This document shows, one piece after another, positions 1 to 7,961 of a stretch of DNA of 64,000 nt. The notes beneath the pieces were generated by a model. The model was not told the origin of the DNA. It searched no databases and saw only the letters and a program-made list of their open reading frames with translations. The translations under genes and the position numbers were made by a program. The stretch covers positions 7,355,239 through 7,419,238 of the forward strand of contig NZ_LT985361.1 of assembly GCF_900269665.1 (NCBI RefSeq), written 5' to 3'. Within the stretch, counting starts at the first letter, position 1, and each line of letters opens with the position of its first letter. The DNA is from Nocardia suismassiliense (lineage in GTDB: Bacteria > Actinomycetota > Actinomycetes > Mycobacteriales > Mycobacteriaceae).

Positions 1-859
1 CGGTATCCAACGACAGGCGCTCAGCCGCAATGCGGTGGTCCGCTTGAGATTTCAGCAGTACGCCGAGGGTTGAGCGGACAACGCCACCGGTCAAGGAGCG
101 GGTGCCGAGCGCTACGAGAGTTCTTGCCCAGTCGACGGTTTCGGCGATGGACGGTGGTTTGCGAAGGGACAGTTCGCGTAACGCGCTCACGACGCGGACC
201 ACGGGTTCGCCCAACGCCTCGTCCAGCTCCGGGACCTTCATGCGGACGATGGCTCGCTCCAATTCGGCTGTGGGGTAGTCGATGTGGAGGTAGAGGCAGC
301 GGCGCTTGAGTGCGTCGGAGAGGTCGCGGTTGGCGTTGGAGGTGACGAGGACGAAGGGTTCGCGGACGGCGGTGATGGTGCCGAGTTCTGGGATGCTGAC
401 CTGGTAGTCGCCGAGGACTTCCAGCAGCAGGCCTTCCAGCTCGACGTCGGCCTTGTCTAGTTCGTCGATGAGCAGCACGGTGGGGTTCGGGTTGCGGATG
501 GCGGCGAGGAGGGGGCGGGCGAGGAGGAACTCCTCGGTGAAGACGTGGTCGCGGGTGCTGTCCCAGCCTTCGCGCTCGGAGGTGATGCGGAGCAGTTGTT
601 TGGCGTGGTTCCACTCGTAGAGGGCACGGGACTCGTCGATGCCTTCGTAGCACTGCAGGCGGACGAGGTCGGCGGTGGTCGCGGTGGCGACGGCTTTGGC
701 GAGCTCGGTTTTGCCGACACCGGCCGGCCCCTCGATCAGGAGGGGTTTGCCGAGGTGGCCGGCGAGGAAGACGGCGGTGGCGATATCGAGGGACGGGAGG
801 TACCCGGCCTCGGTGAGCCGCTGCGTGACTTCGTCGACGGAGCCAAAGAACTTACTCAT
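1..859 (-). CDS. MoxR family AAA+ ATPase, C-terminus cut by window edge
   Basis: Reads leftward from ATG at 859 and runs off the window after about 286 codons, so the C-terminus is missing. The protein opens MSKFFGSVDEV. A Walker A (GPAGVGKT, residues 44-51) and a Walker B (VLLIDELDKAD, from about 128) are followed by sensor-region residues (LVTSNANRDLSDALKRRC). MoxR ATPases of this size (about 280-380 residues) act as chaperone-like ATPases, usually paired with a von Willebrand factor A protein that helps mature metalloenzymes or complexes. Such a partner would lie left of the window. Family assignment is firm; the substrate is unknown. Confidence 0.9.
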   Translation of the reverse strand, partial: MSKFFGSVDEVTQRLTEAGYLPSLDIATAVFLAGHLGKPLLIEGPAGVGKTELAKAVATATTADLVRLQCYEGIDESRALYEWNHAKQLLRITSEREGWDSTRDHVFTEEFLLARPLLAAIRNPNPTVLLIDELDKADVELEGLLLEVLGDYQVSIPELGTITAVREPFVLVTSNANRDLSDALKRRCLYLHIDYPTAELERAIVRMKVPELDEALGEPVVRVVSALRELSLRKPPSIAETVDWARTLVALGTRSLTGGVVRSTLGVLLKSQADHRIAAERLSLDT

Positions 860-956
860 CAGTAGACAGTGTAGATCGCCCGGCTACCAGGCCTTCGTCA
901 CGCAACCCGCAAGCGCCACTTGAACTGAACCGCACTCGAGGTTTTATGGTCGGCCC

Positions 957-1373
957 ATGATCTTCACCGACGTCGAACGCGCCTATCTCAGCGGCCAGGG
1001 ACTCGCCCGGCTCGCCACCGTCTCGCCCAGTGGTGCACCGCAGCTCGTCCCGCTGGCCTTCCGACTCAACCCGGACGACACGATCGATATCGGCGGGCCG
1101 AATCACGCGGCGACACAGCGCTATCGGAACATCTTGAAGAACCCGAAAGTCAGCCTGTTGATCGACGATATGACCCCGGACGAGCCCGGCGCGGTCAAAC
1201 CCGGTTGGGGTCGTGGCGTCGAGATCCGCGGCGTGGTGGAGACGCTCACACTGGACTCTCCGCCAGTGGCCGAGTGGTTCTCCAACGATGTCATCCGGAT
1301 CCACCCACGGCGCATCAAGAGCTGGCACATCGACCCGGCAAACCCGGACGGCAGCAGCCGCACTGTCGCTTAG
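957..1373 (+). CDS. PPOX-class (pyridoxamine-phosphate-oxidase-fold) F420-dependent oxidoreductase
   Basis: 138-residue single-domain protein of the split beta-barrel flavin/F420-binding fold. Features seen: N-terminal LARLATVSPSGAPQLVPLAF, typical of PPOX family strands 1-2, the block TQRYRNILKNPKVSLLIDD, and a C-terminal VIRIHPRRIKSWHID ending. Actinobacterial members of this length usually use F420H2 or flavin to reduce small molecules or bind biliverdin or haem. The cofactor cannot be decided from sequence alone. It starts about 100 bp from the divergently read MoxR gene, so the two may share a promoter region. The last few codons overlap the first unit of a degenerate tandem repeat that continues past the stop codon. 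Confidence 0.82.
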   Translation: MIFTDVERAYLSGQGLARLATVSPSGAPQLVPLAFRLNPDDTIDIGGPNHAATQRYRNILKNPKVSLLIDDMTPDEPGAVKPGWGRGVEIRGVVETLTLDSPPVAEWFSNDVIRIHPRRIKSWHIDPANPDGSSRTVA

Positions 1374-1585
1374 CGGCACGACTCAGCCAACCGACGGCCG
1401 CACCCCGGACCGTCGAGTCGCGGCAAGACTCCGCCAACCTGGATGGCAGCGGCCGCACCATCACCTGATGGCGAGACGCGGCCAATGCCGACAGAGGCGC
1501 CCACACCACTGTGTAGCGGCACGACTCAGCCACCCCGATGCAGGCACTCACACCGTCGAGCAGCGGGAACCGCGACTAGGCGGCC
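1343..1585. repeat. Five degenerate tandem copies of a ~48-bp repeat
   Basis: Units begin near 1343, 1391, 1438, 1486 and 1534 (47-48 bp apart). Each runs from a GACGGCAGC-like start through a GCACNRTC core to GCGGCACGACTCAGCCA or a variant. Unit 1 contains the final codons and stop of the PPOX gene; the rest is non-coding. This fills most of the 354-bp gap before the antiporter, and I see no other gene there. Confidence 0.65.
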
Positions 1586-1727
1586 ACCCTGTCGCGTTGA
1601 TCATGAACTCCCGACTTGAACCACCCGCGACTCGTCACCCCGAGTAAGCTCTGCGTTTGCTGTCAGCATGCCGGACAGCAGTACATGGAGGTCGAGGTCC
1701 AGCAGGGCTGTCCGAATCGGGAGACTC

Positions 1728-2942
1728 ATGTTCATTGCGATCGCCGCGACGATGACGGTCATCCTGATCTGGTCGTGCCTGTCGCGGTCGATGGCGCGCT
1801 GGAAGGTGACCGCCCCGCTGGCGATGGTCGTGGTGGGCGCGCTGGTCAGTTGGGGCAGCGATCACTGGCTGGCCAACGCGATCAACACCGACTCGGCGCA
1901 GCGGATCGTCGAATTCATCTTGGCGCTCTTCCTTTTCACGGATGCGACCGAGGTGCGCGATGGGCTGTCCGGTCGTCGGCACACGGGAATCTTCCGGTTG
2001 CTGTTCATCGCCTTCCCGTTGAGCCTCGCCGCCGCCTATCTGCTGGGATTCGCGCTGCTGCCGGGTGTTTCGTGGACGGTGCTGCTGTTGATCGCGTGCA
2101 TCGTGATACCGATCGATCTGGTGCCGGCCCAGGCGATCGTGCGGGATCTGCGTGTGCCGGAACGGGTTCGGCATGCGCTCAATGTGGAGAGCGGGTTCAA
2201 CGACGGGCTGGTCGCGCCGATTTTCCTGTTCGCGCTGGCGGCGGCGGAGGCCAGTGCCGAGTCGGATCAGGCGGTGCACGCGCTCGGGCAGGCGGTGCCC
2301 GCGGTGCTGAAGTCGATAGTGATCGGCTTGGCGGTGGGCGCGCTGGCCGGGTACTGCATGTCCTTCGCCATCCGCAAACGCTGGACCGACGCGCGGGCGG
2401 TGCGCATCGGGACGATCGCGATTCCGGTGCTCACCTACAGCCTCGCGGTGTGGGTGGACGGCAACGGATTCGTGGCGGCGTTCCTCGCGGGCATCGCCTA
2501 CAGCACCACTCGGCGCGAATTGCCTGGCGAGCCACTGCAATCGACTGAGGATGTCGCCGAATTCTGTGGTCTGGCAATGTGGTTCGTGGTCGGTAATGTC
2601 GCGGCAGCGAGCTTCGGCTGGCTCAGCTGGCAAGTGTTCGTCTACGGGCTGCTCGCGTTGACGGTGGTGCGGTGCGTTCCGGTAGCGATCTCGTTGCTGG
2701 GCTCACCTTTCACGCAACGCGAACGGCTGATGCTCGGCCTGCTCGGGCCCCGCGGTGTGGCGTCGATCGTGTTCGCACTGCTCGCCTTCAACGGACTGCA
2801 CAAAGACGACGACGCTTACCTTGTGATCGGTGTGACCCTGGTGGTCGTCGTCGGCAGCGTCGTCTTGCACGGTATCGGCGCGCCACTCACCGCGGAATAC
2901 CTCGGAAAACGCCGCCGAGACAAAGCAATAGGCGACGCCTAG
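1728..2942 (+). CDS. Cation:proton antiporter (CPA1/NhaP-like membrane protein)
   Basis: About 404 residues with 11-13 hydrophobic segments spread over the whole length, as in monovalent cation:proton antiporters. It includes the conserved-type block NVESGFNDGLVAPIFLFAL (an N-x-E-S-x-x-N-D-G motif, with the Asn-Asp pair expected in the ion-binding site) and a late segment GLLGPRGVASIVFALLAF typical of NhaP/KefB-like carriers. It would exchange Na+ or K+ for H+ across the cytoplasmic membrane. I chose ATG 1728 because GGGAGA sits directly upstream and the first membrane helix then starts at the N-terminus. An in-frame ATG at 1668 would add 20 basic residues with no ribosome site. Monocistronic as far as can be seen. 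Confidence 0.85.
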   Translation: MFIAIAATMTVILIWSCLSRSMARWKVTAPLAMVVVGALVSWGSDHWLANAINTDSAQRIVEFILALFLFTDATEVRDGLSGRRHTGIFRLLFIAFPLSLAAAYLLGFALLPGVSWTVLLLIACIVIPIDLVPAQAIVRDLRVPERVRHALNVESGFNDGLVAPIFLFALAAAEASAESDQAVHALGQAVPAVLKSIVIGLAVGALAGYCMSFAIRKRWTDARAVRIGTIAIPVLTYSLAVWVDGNGFVAAFLAGIAYSTTRRELPGEPLQSTEDVAEFCGLAMWFVVGNVAAASFGWLSWQVFVYGLLALTVVRCVPVAISLLGSPFTQRERLMLGLLGPRGVASIVFALLAFNGLHKDDDAYLVIGVTLVVVVGSVVLHGIGAPLTAEYLGKRRRDKAIGDA

Positions 2943-3410
2943 GGTCTGTCGCAGAATCCGGCCGGTGGCCTCCCGGGCTGGATCCGTCGCCTGACCAGGC
3001 GGAGTAGTTGTCGGTACCGGGCTGTATCGACGACAACGCGGCCATCCAGCCCCCAGAGGCGCCGATCAGACTTTGCCGCAGCGTGAGTGGCACATGGTCG
3101 CGGCAAACGTCGAGAAGGCCACTCCATGGTGTGCCACTCAACGCGAATCACTCGGGTGCCGTTGCGTCAGTGGGGGTTAACCCCTAGTACCAAGGGTGGA
3201 AATCTTCCGCAGACCTGCCTGCACCCGTGACCTTTCGGGCGAAATGCGTAAGAGTGAGACCGTGCAGTCGGTGCTGTGCTGGGCGGGGGCCCGCAAAGCG
3301 GCGGCGACACAGTTGATCCCGACCTGCCGACGAGGTGCACTACGCCACGTGGGCAGACCACAGCGGGGGATGGTGAACGAGCAGTTCACCGCAGAGTGAA
3401 AGGATCCACG
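2943..3410. other. 468-bp intergenic region with one hairpin repeat
   Basis: I find no convincing gene. Short open frames on both strands lack ribosome sites and family resemblance. The recognisable element is the inverted repeat at 3083-3142. The 3' part must carry the promoter of the small secreted protein that starts at 3411, but I cannot pin down -10/-35 boxes. Confidence 0.55.
3083..3142. repeat. Hairpin repeat, isolated copy of the GAGTGGCACATGG family
   Basis: Left arm GTGAGTGGCACATGG (3083-3097) and right arm CCATGGTGTGCCACTCAAC (3124-3142) form an imperfect inverted repeat around a ~26-bp centre. The same arms and part of the centre (GCGGCAAA) recur in the array at 43.87-44.22 kb, so this is a solo copy of a dispersed family. 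Confidence 0.75.
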
Positions 3411-3704
3411 TTGTTCTCCACAACCAAGTCCACGACTTCGCGCCGCATGCTGGCCCGAGTGGCTGTCGCCGGTGCGATCGTCGCGGTTCCGTTGACCGCC
3501 TTGGCCATTCCCGCATCGGCAGGCCCGAGTGTCGGCGTGCCCGGCGTCACCGACGTCCGGCATCCACACCACGATCGCAACTGCGACTTCGGCCCGTTCA
3601 AGAACTGGAGCTGCAACAACGGCCCGTTCGACCGCGGCCACCACGACGATCCGTTCTGGCAGTTCCGGCAGAACCGCCCGCACGGGTTGTTCGGCAGCAG
3701 CTAA
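3411..3704 (+). CDS. Small secreted His-rich protein, unknown function
   Basis: 97 residues from a TTG start at 3411. The TTG is chosen because AAAGGA lies 6 nt upstream; GTG at 3396 would also be in frame but has no ribosome site. A basic N-terminus, a hydrophobic core (VAVAGAIVAVPLTALAI) and PASAG form a Sec signal peptide with predicted cleavage after ASA, about residue 32. The mature ~65 residues are rich in His, Asp, Asn and Phe (for example RHPHHDRNCDFGPF and RGHHDDPFWQF) with two cysteines that could form one disulfide. Metal binding is conceivable but not shown. I recognise no family. A strong hairpin terminator follows 8 bp after the stop. Confidence 0.72.
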   Translation: MFSTTKSTTSRRMLARVAVAGAIVAVPLTALAIPASAGPSVGVPGVTDVRHPHHDRNCDFGPFKNWSCNNGPFDRGHHDDPFWQFRQNRPHGLFGSS

Positions 3705-3712
3705 CGCAGCGC

Positions 3713-3740
3713 GGCCCGGCACCCATCCCTGTGCCGGGCC
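3713..3740 (+). terminator. Hairpin terminator after the small secreted protein
   Basis: GGCCCGGCAC, 8-nt loop, GTGCCGGGCC: a perfect 10-bp stem starting 8 bp after the stop codon. It lacks a long T-run, as usual for actinobacterial terminators. Confidence 0.75.
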
Positions 3741-3754
3741 GTTCCCATCAGCAG

Positions 3755-3826
3755 CCGCACACGTCCTGATTTCCCGCACAGGGAATCGCATGCGATTTCG
3801 TGTGCGGGAAACGAGAAGGTGTGCGG
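3755..3826. repeat. Nested triple palindrome between convergent genes
   Basis: Three concentric inverted repeats: outer CCGCACAC (3755-3762) with GTGTGCGG (3819-3826); middle TTTCCCGCACA (3770-3780) with TGTGCGGGAAA (3801-3811); inner AATCGCATGCGATT (3784-3797), a perfect 14-bp palindrome. It lies between two conventional terminators. Confidence 0.85.
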
Positions 3827-3900
3827 GGTGGCCGTGCGGACTGCGGCTCGGATCGCCTGGACGATCGCAACGCCGAGCCTGCGGCACCTACTGACGACAA

Positions 3901-3929
3901 CGGCCCGGCACCAGTCAGGTGCCGGGCCG
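3901..3929 (-). terminator. Hairpin terminator of the ilvBNC operon
   Basis: CGGCCCGGCACC (3901-3912), 5-nt loop, GGTGCCGGGCCG (3918-3929): a perfect 12-bp stem 13 bp past the ilvC stop. The stem matches that at 3713-3740, so these look like two copies of one terminator type in opposite service. Confidence 0.8.
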
Positions 3930-3942
3930 CTTCGGTTGAAAC

Positions 3943-4956
3943 TCAGGCGGTTTCGGTGATCGGCCGATCGACCCAGCTCATCAGCCCGCGCAGCTTGGCG
4001 CCGGTGACCTCGATCGGGTGCTCGGCGTTGGCCTTGCGCAGACCCTCGAGCTCCTTGTTGCCACCCTCGACGTTGGCGACGAGCCGCTTGACGAAGCTGC
4101 CGTCCTGGATGTCCTTGAGGATGTCCTGCATGCGCTTCTTGGTGTCGGCGTCGATGACCCGCGGGCCCGACAGGTAGCCACCGAATTCGGCGGTGTCGGA
4201 GACCGAGTAGTTCATCCGGGCGATGCCACCCTCGTACATCAGGTCGACGATGAGCTTGAGCTCGTGCAGCACCTCGAAGTACGCCATCTCGGGCGCGTAG
4301 CCGGCCTCGACCATGACCTCGAAGCCGGTCTTGACCAGCTCTTCGGTGCCACCGCAGAGCACGGCCTGCTCACCGAACAGGTCGGTCTCGGTCTCTTCCT
4401 TGAAGGTGGTCTTGATGACGCCGGCGCGGGCGCCACCGATCGCCTTGGCGTAGGACAGGGCGAGCGCCTGGCCCTCACCCTTCGGGTCCTGGTCGACGGC
4501 GATCAGGGCGGGCACGCCCTTGCCGTCGACGAACTGACGGCGCACCAGGTGGCCGGGGCCCTTCGGGGCGACCATCGCGACGGTGATGAACTCCGGCGCC
4601 TTGATCAAGCCGAAGTGGATGTTGAGGCCGTGGCCGAAGAACAGCGCGTCGCCGTCCTTCAGGTTGGGCTCGATGTCGTTGGTGAAGATCGACGCCTGCG
4701 CGGTGTCGGGGGCCAGCACCATGATCACGTCGGCCCAGGCCGAAACCTCGGCGGGGGTGCCGACGGTGAGGCCCGCCTCTTCGGCCTTCGGCCGCGACTT
4801 CGAACCCTCCGCGAGGCCGACCCGGACCTCGACGCCGGAGTCGCGCAGGCTCAGCGAGTGCGCGTGGCCCTGGCTGCCGTAGCCGATGACAGCGACCTTG
4901 CGGCCCTGGATGATCGACAGGTCGGCGTCGTCGTCGTAGAACATCTCGACTGCCAC
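3943..4956 (-). CDS. ilvC: Ketol-acid reductoisomerase (NADP+), class I
   Basis: Converts 2-acetolactate or 2-aceto-2-hydroxybutyrate to the 2,3-dihydroxy acid using Mg2+ and NADPH, the second step of valine, isoleucine and leucine synthesis. The N-terminal Rossmann signature VAVIGYGSQGHAH (residues 21-33) and the C-terminal knotted helical domain (EMAYFEVLHELKLIVDLMYEGGI) are intact. I chose GTG at 4956 because AGGGAA lies just upstream and it gives 337 residues, the usual class I short-form length. Upstream in-frame starts would add 34 non-conserved residues. Last gene of ilvB-ilvN-ilvC, 171 bp after ilvN, with a strong terminator behind it. Confidence 0.97.
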   Translation of the reverse strand: MAVEMFYDDDADLSIIQGRKVAVIGYGSQGHAHSLSLRDSGVEVRVGLAEGSKSRPKAEEAGLTVGTPAEVSAWADVIMVLAPDTAQASIFTNDIEPNLKDGDALFFGHGLNIHFGLIKAPEFITVAMVAPKGPGHLVRRQFVDGKGVPALIAVDQDPKGEGQALALSYAKAIGGARAGVIKTTFKEETETDLFGEQAVLCGGTEELVKTGFEVMVEAGYAPEMAYFEVLHELKLIVDLMYEGGIARMNYSVSDTAEFGGYLSGPRVIDADTKKRMQDILKDIQDGSFVKRLVANVEGGNKELEGLRKANAEHPIEVTGAKLRGLMSWVDRPITETA

Positions 4957-5127
4957 TTGGTTGGTTCCCTTCTGGATTCTTCTGTTTAGGTCTGAAAGTC
5001 GCGTCCCTGTCCCGGTTTTCACCGAAACGCTGTGGCGCGATCCTCGCGTCGAGCCCACATCGGTTGCGGGCGCACGCTATTCAACTGTTCTGCTGCGGAC
5101 GGCCCGAAGACGCGACACCCGCGAGCG

Positions 5128-5631
5128 CTACCGCGTCGCCGTGATCGACTTCGGTCCGCGACCGACGGCCACCACACCGGACTGCACGATCTCCCGGATG
5201 CCGTACGGCTCCAGCATGCGCAGCAACGCGTCGAGTTTGGACCGGGTTCCGGTCGCCTCGACGGTGAGCGCGTCCGGCGAGACGTCGATCACTTTCGCAC
5301 GGAAGAGCGTAACCGCCTCGATCACCTGGGTCCGCACGCTGGCGTCGGCGCGGACCTTCACCAGGATCAGTTCGCGGGCCACCGAGGTGTCGGAATCCTG
5401 CTCCACGATCTTGATGACGTTCACCAGCTTGTTGAGCTGCTTGGTGACCTGCTCGAGCGGCAGATCCTCGACGGTGACGACGATGGTCATCCGGGAGATC
5501 TCGGGGATCTCGGTGCCGCCGACCGCGAGCGACTCGATATTGAAGCCGCGGCGGGAGAACAGCGCCGCGACCCGCGCCAGCACGCCCGGCTTGTCCTCGA
5601 CAAGCACGCTCAGCGTGTGCGTAGTACTCAT
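5128..5631 (-). CDS. ilvN: Acetolactate synthase small (regulatory) subunit
   Basis: 167 residues. The N-terminal ACT domain (HTLSVLVEDKPGVLARVAALFSRRGFN) and the C-terminal small-subunit domain (VTLFRAKVIDVSPDALTVEATG) match IlvN/IlvH. This subunit stimulates the catalytic IlvB subunit and confers feedback inhibition by branched-chain amino acids, with valine typically binding at the ACT interface. It lies 76 bp downstream of ilvB and upstream of ilvC, so all three are probably co-transcribed from the attenuated promoter near 7.9 kb. Confidence 0.96.
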   Translation of the reverse strand: MSTTHTLSVLVEDKPGVLARVAALFSRRGFNIESLAVGGTEIPEISRMTIVVTVEDLPLEQVTKQLNKLVNVIKIVEQDSDTSVARELILVKVRADASVRTQVIEAVTLFRAKVIDVSPDALTVEATGTRSKLDALLRMLEPYGIREIVQSGVVAVGRGPKSITATR

Positions 5632-5707
5632 GCCTCCACCTCGCTAGCGCTCGGCTCCAGCACGAGCACACTCGTAGCTGTGTTTTCTGTTCGCTCGCTG
5701 CGCTCGC

Positions 5708-7633
5708 TCACGCCTCGCTCCCCTTGTTCTTCTCATGAGACATCGCTTCGTGGATAACGGCGGGCTCGGCGGCCTGCTCGTCGTCGTCGAACAGCGGGCG
5801 GATGCCGTGGGCGGCCATGATCTCGTCGTTGCTGGTGCCCGCGGCGACCATCGGCCACACCTGGGCGTCCTTGCCGACGATGAAGTCGATCACCACCGGC
5901 CGGTCGTTGATGGCCTGCGCCTCGCGGATCGCGGCCTCCACGTCCTCCTCGCGCTCGACCCGGATGCCGTGGCAGCCGAGGGCTTCGGCGAGTTTCACGA
6001 AGTCGGGGATGCGCAGGGTGTGCGTGCCGAGATCGGTGTTGGAGTAACGCTCCTGGTAGAACAGCGTCTGCCACTGGCGGACCATGCCGAGGTTGCCGTT
6101 GTTGATCAGCGCGACCTTGATCGGCACGCCTTCCACGGCGCAGGTGGCCAACTCCTGGTTGGTCATCTGGAAGCAGCCGTCACCGTCGACCGCCCACACC
6201 TCTTTGTCCGGCGCACCCATCTTGGCGCCCATGGCGGCCGGGACGGCGTAGCCCATGGTGCCGAGACCGCCGGAGTTCAGCCAGGTGCGCGGCTTCTCGT
6301 ACTTGATGAACTGCGCGGCCCACATCTGGTGCTGGCCGACGCCGGCACAGTAGATGGCGTCGGGTCCGGCCAGGCGGCCGAGCGCGTCGATGACGAACTC
6401 GGGTGAGAGCGAGCCGTCGCTGGGCGCGGTCCAGCCGAGCGGGTAGCTCTTGCGGACGCCGTCCAGGTACTTCCACCATTCGGTGAGGTCGAGCAGCGGG
6501 GACTTGGCGGCCGGATCGGCCTTCAGGGTCTCGATCAGCTCGATGATCACCTCACGGCAGTCGCCGACGATCGGGACGTCCGCGTGCCGGTTCTTGCCGA
6601 TCTCGGCCGGGTCGATGTCGGCGTGGATCACCCTGGCGTCGGGTGCGAACGAGTCGAGCTGACCGGTCACCCGGTCGTCGAAGCGGGCGCCGAGGGTGAT
6701 CAGCAGATCCGAGCGCTGCAGTGCCGCAACGGCTCCCACGGTGCCGTGCATGCCGGGCATGCCCATGTTCAGCTGGTGGCTGTCCGGGAACGCGCCGCGC
6801 GCCATCAGCGTGGTGACCACGGGGATGCCGGTCATCTCGGCCAGCTCGAGCAGCTCGGGCGAGGCGTCGGCCTTGATCACGCCGCCGCCGACGTAGAGCA
6901 CGGGCGACTTGGCTTCCAAGATCATCCGGGCGGCCTCGCGCACCTGCTTGCCGTGCGGCTTGGTCACCGGGCGGTAGCCGGGCAGGCGCATCTCCGGCGG
7001 CCAGCTGAAGGTCGTCTGCATCTGCAGCACGTCCTTCGGGATGTCCACCAGCACGGCGCCCGGGCGACCGCTGGCGGCCAGGTAGAACGCCTCGGCGATG
7101 ATGCGCGGGATGTCGACGCCCTCGGTGATGAGGAAGTTGTGCTTGGTGATCGGCATGGTGATGCCGGAGATGTCCGCCTCTTGGAAGGCGTCCGTGCCGA
7201 TCAGGCCGCGGCCGACCTGGCCGGTGATCGCGACGATCGGCACCGAGTCCATCTGCGCGTCGGCGATGGGCGTGACCAGGTTGGTCGCACCCGGACCCGA
7301 GGTGGCCATGCACACACCGACCTTGCCGGTGGCCTGTGCGTAGCCGGTCGCGGCGTGGCCCGCGCCCTGCTCGTGGCGGACCAGCACGTGACGCACCTTG
7401 GTCGAGTCGAACAGCGGGTCGTAGACCGGAAGAATCGCGCCGCCGGGAATGCCGAATACGGTGTCGACGCCGAGCTCCTCGAGCGACCGGACGACCGACT
7501 GCGCGCCGGTGACCCGCTCGGGCGGGACCTGGCGGCGGTTGGCCGACGTCGTCGAGCTGCCAGTGCTCGGCTGATTAGCCGAAGGCGCTGGCCTGCGGGC
7601 CGATGGCCCGGGCCGTGCGGTAGGTGCACTCAC
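5708..7633 (-). CDS. ilvB: Acetolactate synthase large (catalytic) subunit
   Basis: 641 residues from GTG 7633. Thiamine-diphosphate enzyme condensing pyruvate with pyruvate or 2-oxobutyrate. It shows the catalytic-Glu region VRHEQGAGHAATGYA, the central FAD-binding domain and the ThDP motif GDGCFQMTNQEL...INN in the C-terminal third. About 40 residues of low-complexity Ser/Pro/Arg sequence precede the conserved part, as in mycobacterial IlvB1. Upstream in-frame ATGs exist but would place the attenuator hairpin inside the coding region, so GTG 7633 is preferred; its ribosome site is weak. Expression is probably controlled by the leader peptide and hairpin upstream. Confidence 0.96.
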   Translation of the reverse strand: MSAPTARPGPSARRPAPSANQPSTGSSTTSANRRQVPPERVTGAQSVVRSLEELGVDTVFGIPGGAILPVYDPLFDSTKVRHVLVRHEQGAGHAATGYAQATGKVGVCMATSGPGATNLVTPIADAQMDSVPIVAITGQVGRGLIGTDAFQEADISGITMPITKHNFLITEGVDIPRIIAEAFYLAASGRPGAVLVDIPKDVLQMQTTFSWPPEMRLPGYRPVTKPHGKQVREAARMILEAKSPVLYVGGGVIKADASPELLELAEMTGIPVVTTLMARGAFPDSHQLNMGMPGMHGTVGAVAALQRSDLLITLGARFDDRVTGQLDSFAPDARVIHADIDPAEIGKNRHADVPIVGDCREVIIELIETLKADPAAKSPLLDLTEWWKYLDGVRKSYPLGWTAPSDGSLSPEFVIDALGRLAGPDAIYCAGVGQHQMWAAQFIKYEKPRTWLNSGGLGTMGYAVPAAMGAKMGAPDKEVWAVDGDGCFQMTNQELATCAVEGVPIKVALINNGNLGMVRQWQTLFYQERYSNTDLGTHTLRIPDFVKLAEALGCHGIRVEREEDVEAAIREAQAINDRPVVIDFIVGKDAQVWPMVAAGTSNDEIMAAHGIRPLFDDDEQAAEPAVIHEAMSHEKNKGSEA

Positions 7634-7729
7634 CGTCTTCGTTCCTAACTGCTTGTCGTTCTGACCCCGGATTTGTGTCTGACATGCGGTGTCTTGCGAC
7701 TCGCCCATGCCGGACATTTGTCCGAACAC

Positions 7730-7764
7730 AAAAAAGCCCCCGTCAGCCCATGGCTGATCGAGGG
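7730..7764 (-). terminator. Attenuator terminator upstream of ilvB
   Basis: On the minus strand CCCTCG-A-TCAGCC-ATG-GGCTGA-CGGGGG-C is followed by TTTTTT, giving a roughly 12-bp stem (one bulge, one G-U pair) and a real T-run, rare in this GC-rich genome. It sits about 95 nt before the ilvB start and after a leader peptide rich in branched-chain codons. A competing pairing is visible: CGTCAGC (7789-7783) is fully complementary to GCTGACG (7747-7741) in the 3' arm of the terminator. GAGCCTGAC, just after the leader stop, can in turn pair with GTCAGCTC. This set of alternatives is typical of transcription attenuation. Confidence 0.85.
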
Positions 7765-7811
7765 TGGCGCGTCGCAACGCGAGCTGACGTATTCGACTCA
7801 GATAGTCAGGC

Positions 7812-7865
7812 TCAACGCTGGACGCGCCGGCCGATTACGAGAAGCTCGTTTCGATTCACGCGCAT
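7812..7865 (-). CDS. ilvB operon leader peptide (17 residues)
   Basis: An open frame of 17 codons plus TGA: MRVNRNELLVIGRRVQR. It contains four consecutive branched-chain residues (Leu-Leu-Val-Ile), the hallmark of an attenuation leader sensing charged Leu, Val and Ile tRNAs. It ends about 48 nt before the terminator hairpin upstream of ilvB. There is no clear Shine-Dalgarno. Attenuation of ilvBNC is known in Corynebacterium and proposed for other actinobacteria. The assignment rests on codon content plus position. Confidence 0.82.
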   Translation of the reverse strand: MRVNRNELLVIGRRVQR

Positions 7866-7898
7866 GACGGTATGTGTGCGTGAGCCGAAGAGTCAAAC

Positions 7899-7934
7899 AG
7901 GTCCCATTATGTGGGATAGTGCGGCTGCTTGGGT
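7899..7934 (-). promoter_or_regulatory. Tentative promoter of the ilvBNC leader transcript
   Basis: On the minus strand CATAAT (7911-7906) is a good -10 box and would start transcription near 7899, about 34 nt before the leader peptide. The -35 is poor. A small inverted repeat TCCCA-TTATG-TGGGA (7902-7916) overlaps the box and could be an operator for ilvB or for the divergent gene. An alternative is TTGACT (7896-7891) as a -35, but its -10 would place the start inside the leader codons. Confidence 0.4.
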
Positions 7935-7961
7935 CCTTCACCAGGATGCGAGGATGGTGGT

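Noticed and set aside
1668..1727. Upstream ATG for the antiporter
   Set aside because: Adds 20 basic residues with no ribosome site, while ATG 1728 has GGGAGA.
7866..7896. TTGACT / TACCGT as the ilvB leader promoter
   Set aside because: The predicted start would fall inside the leader peptide's first codons; CATAAT further upstream fits better, though neither is certain.
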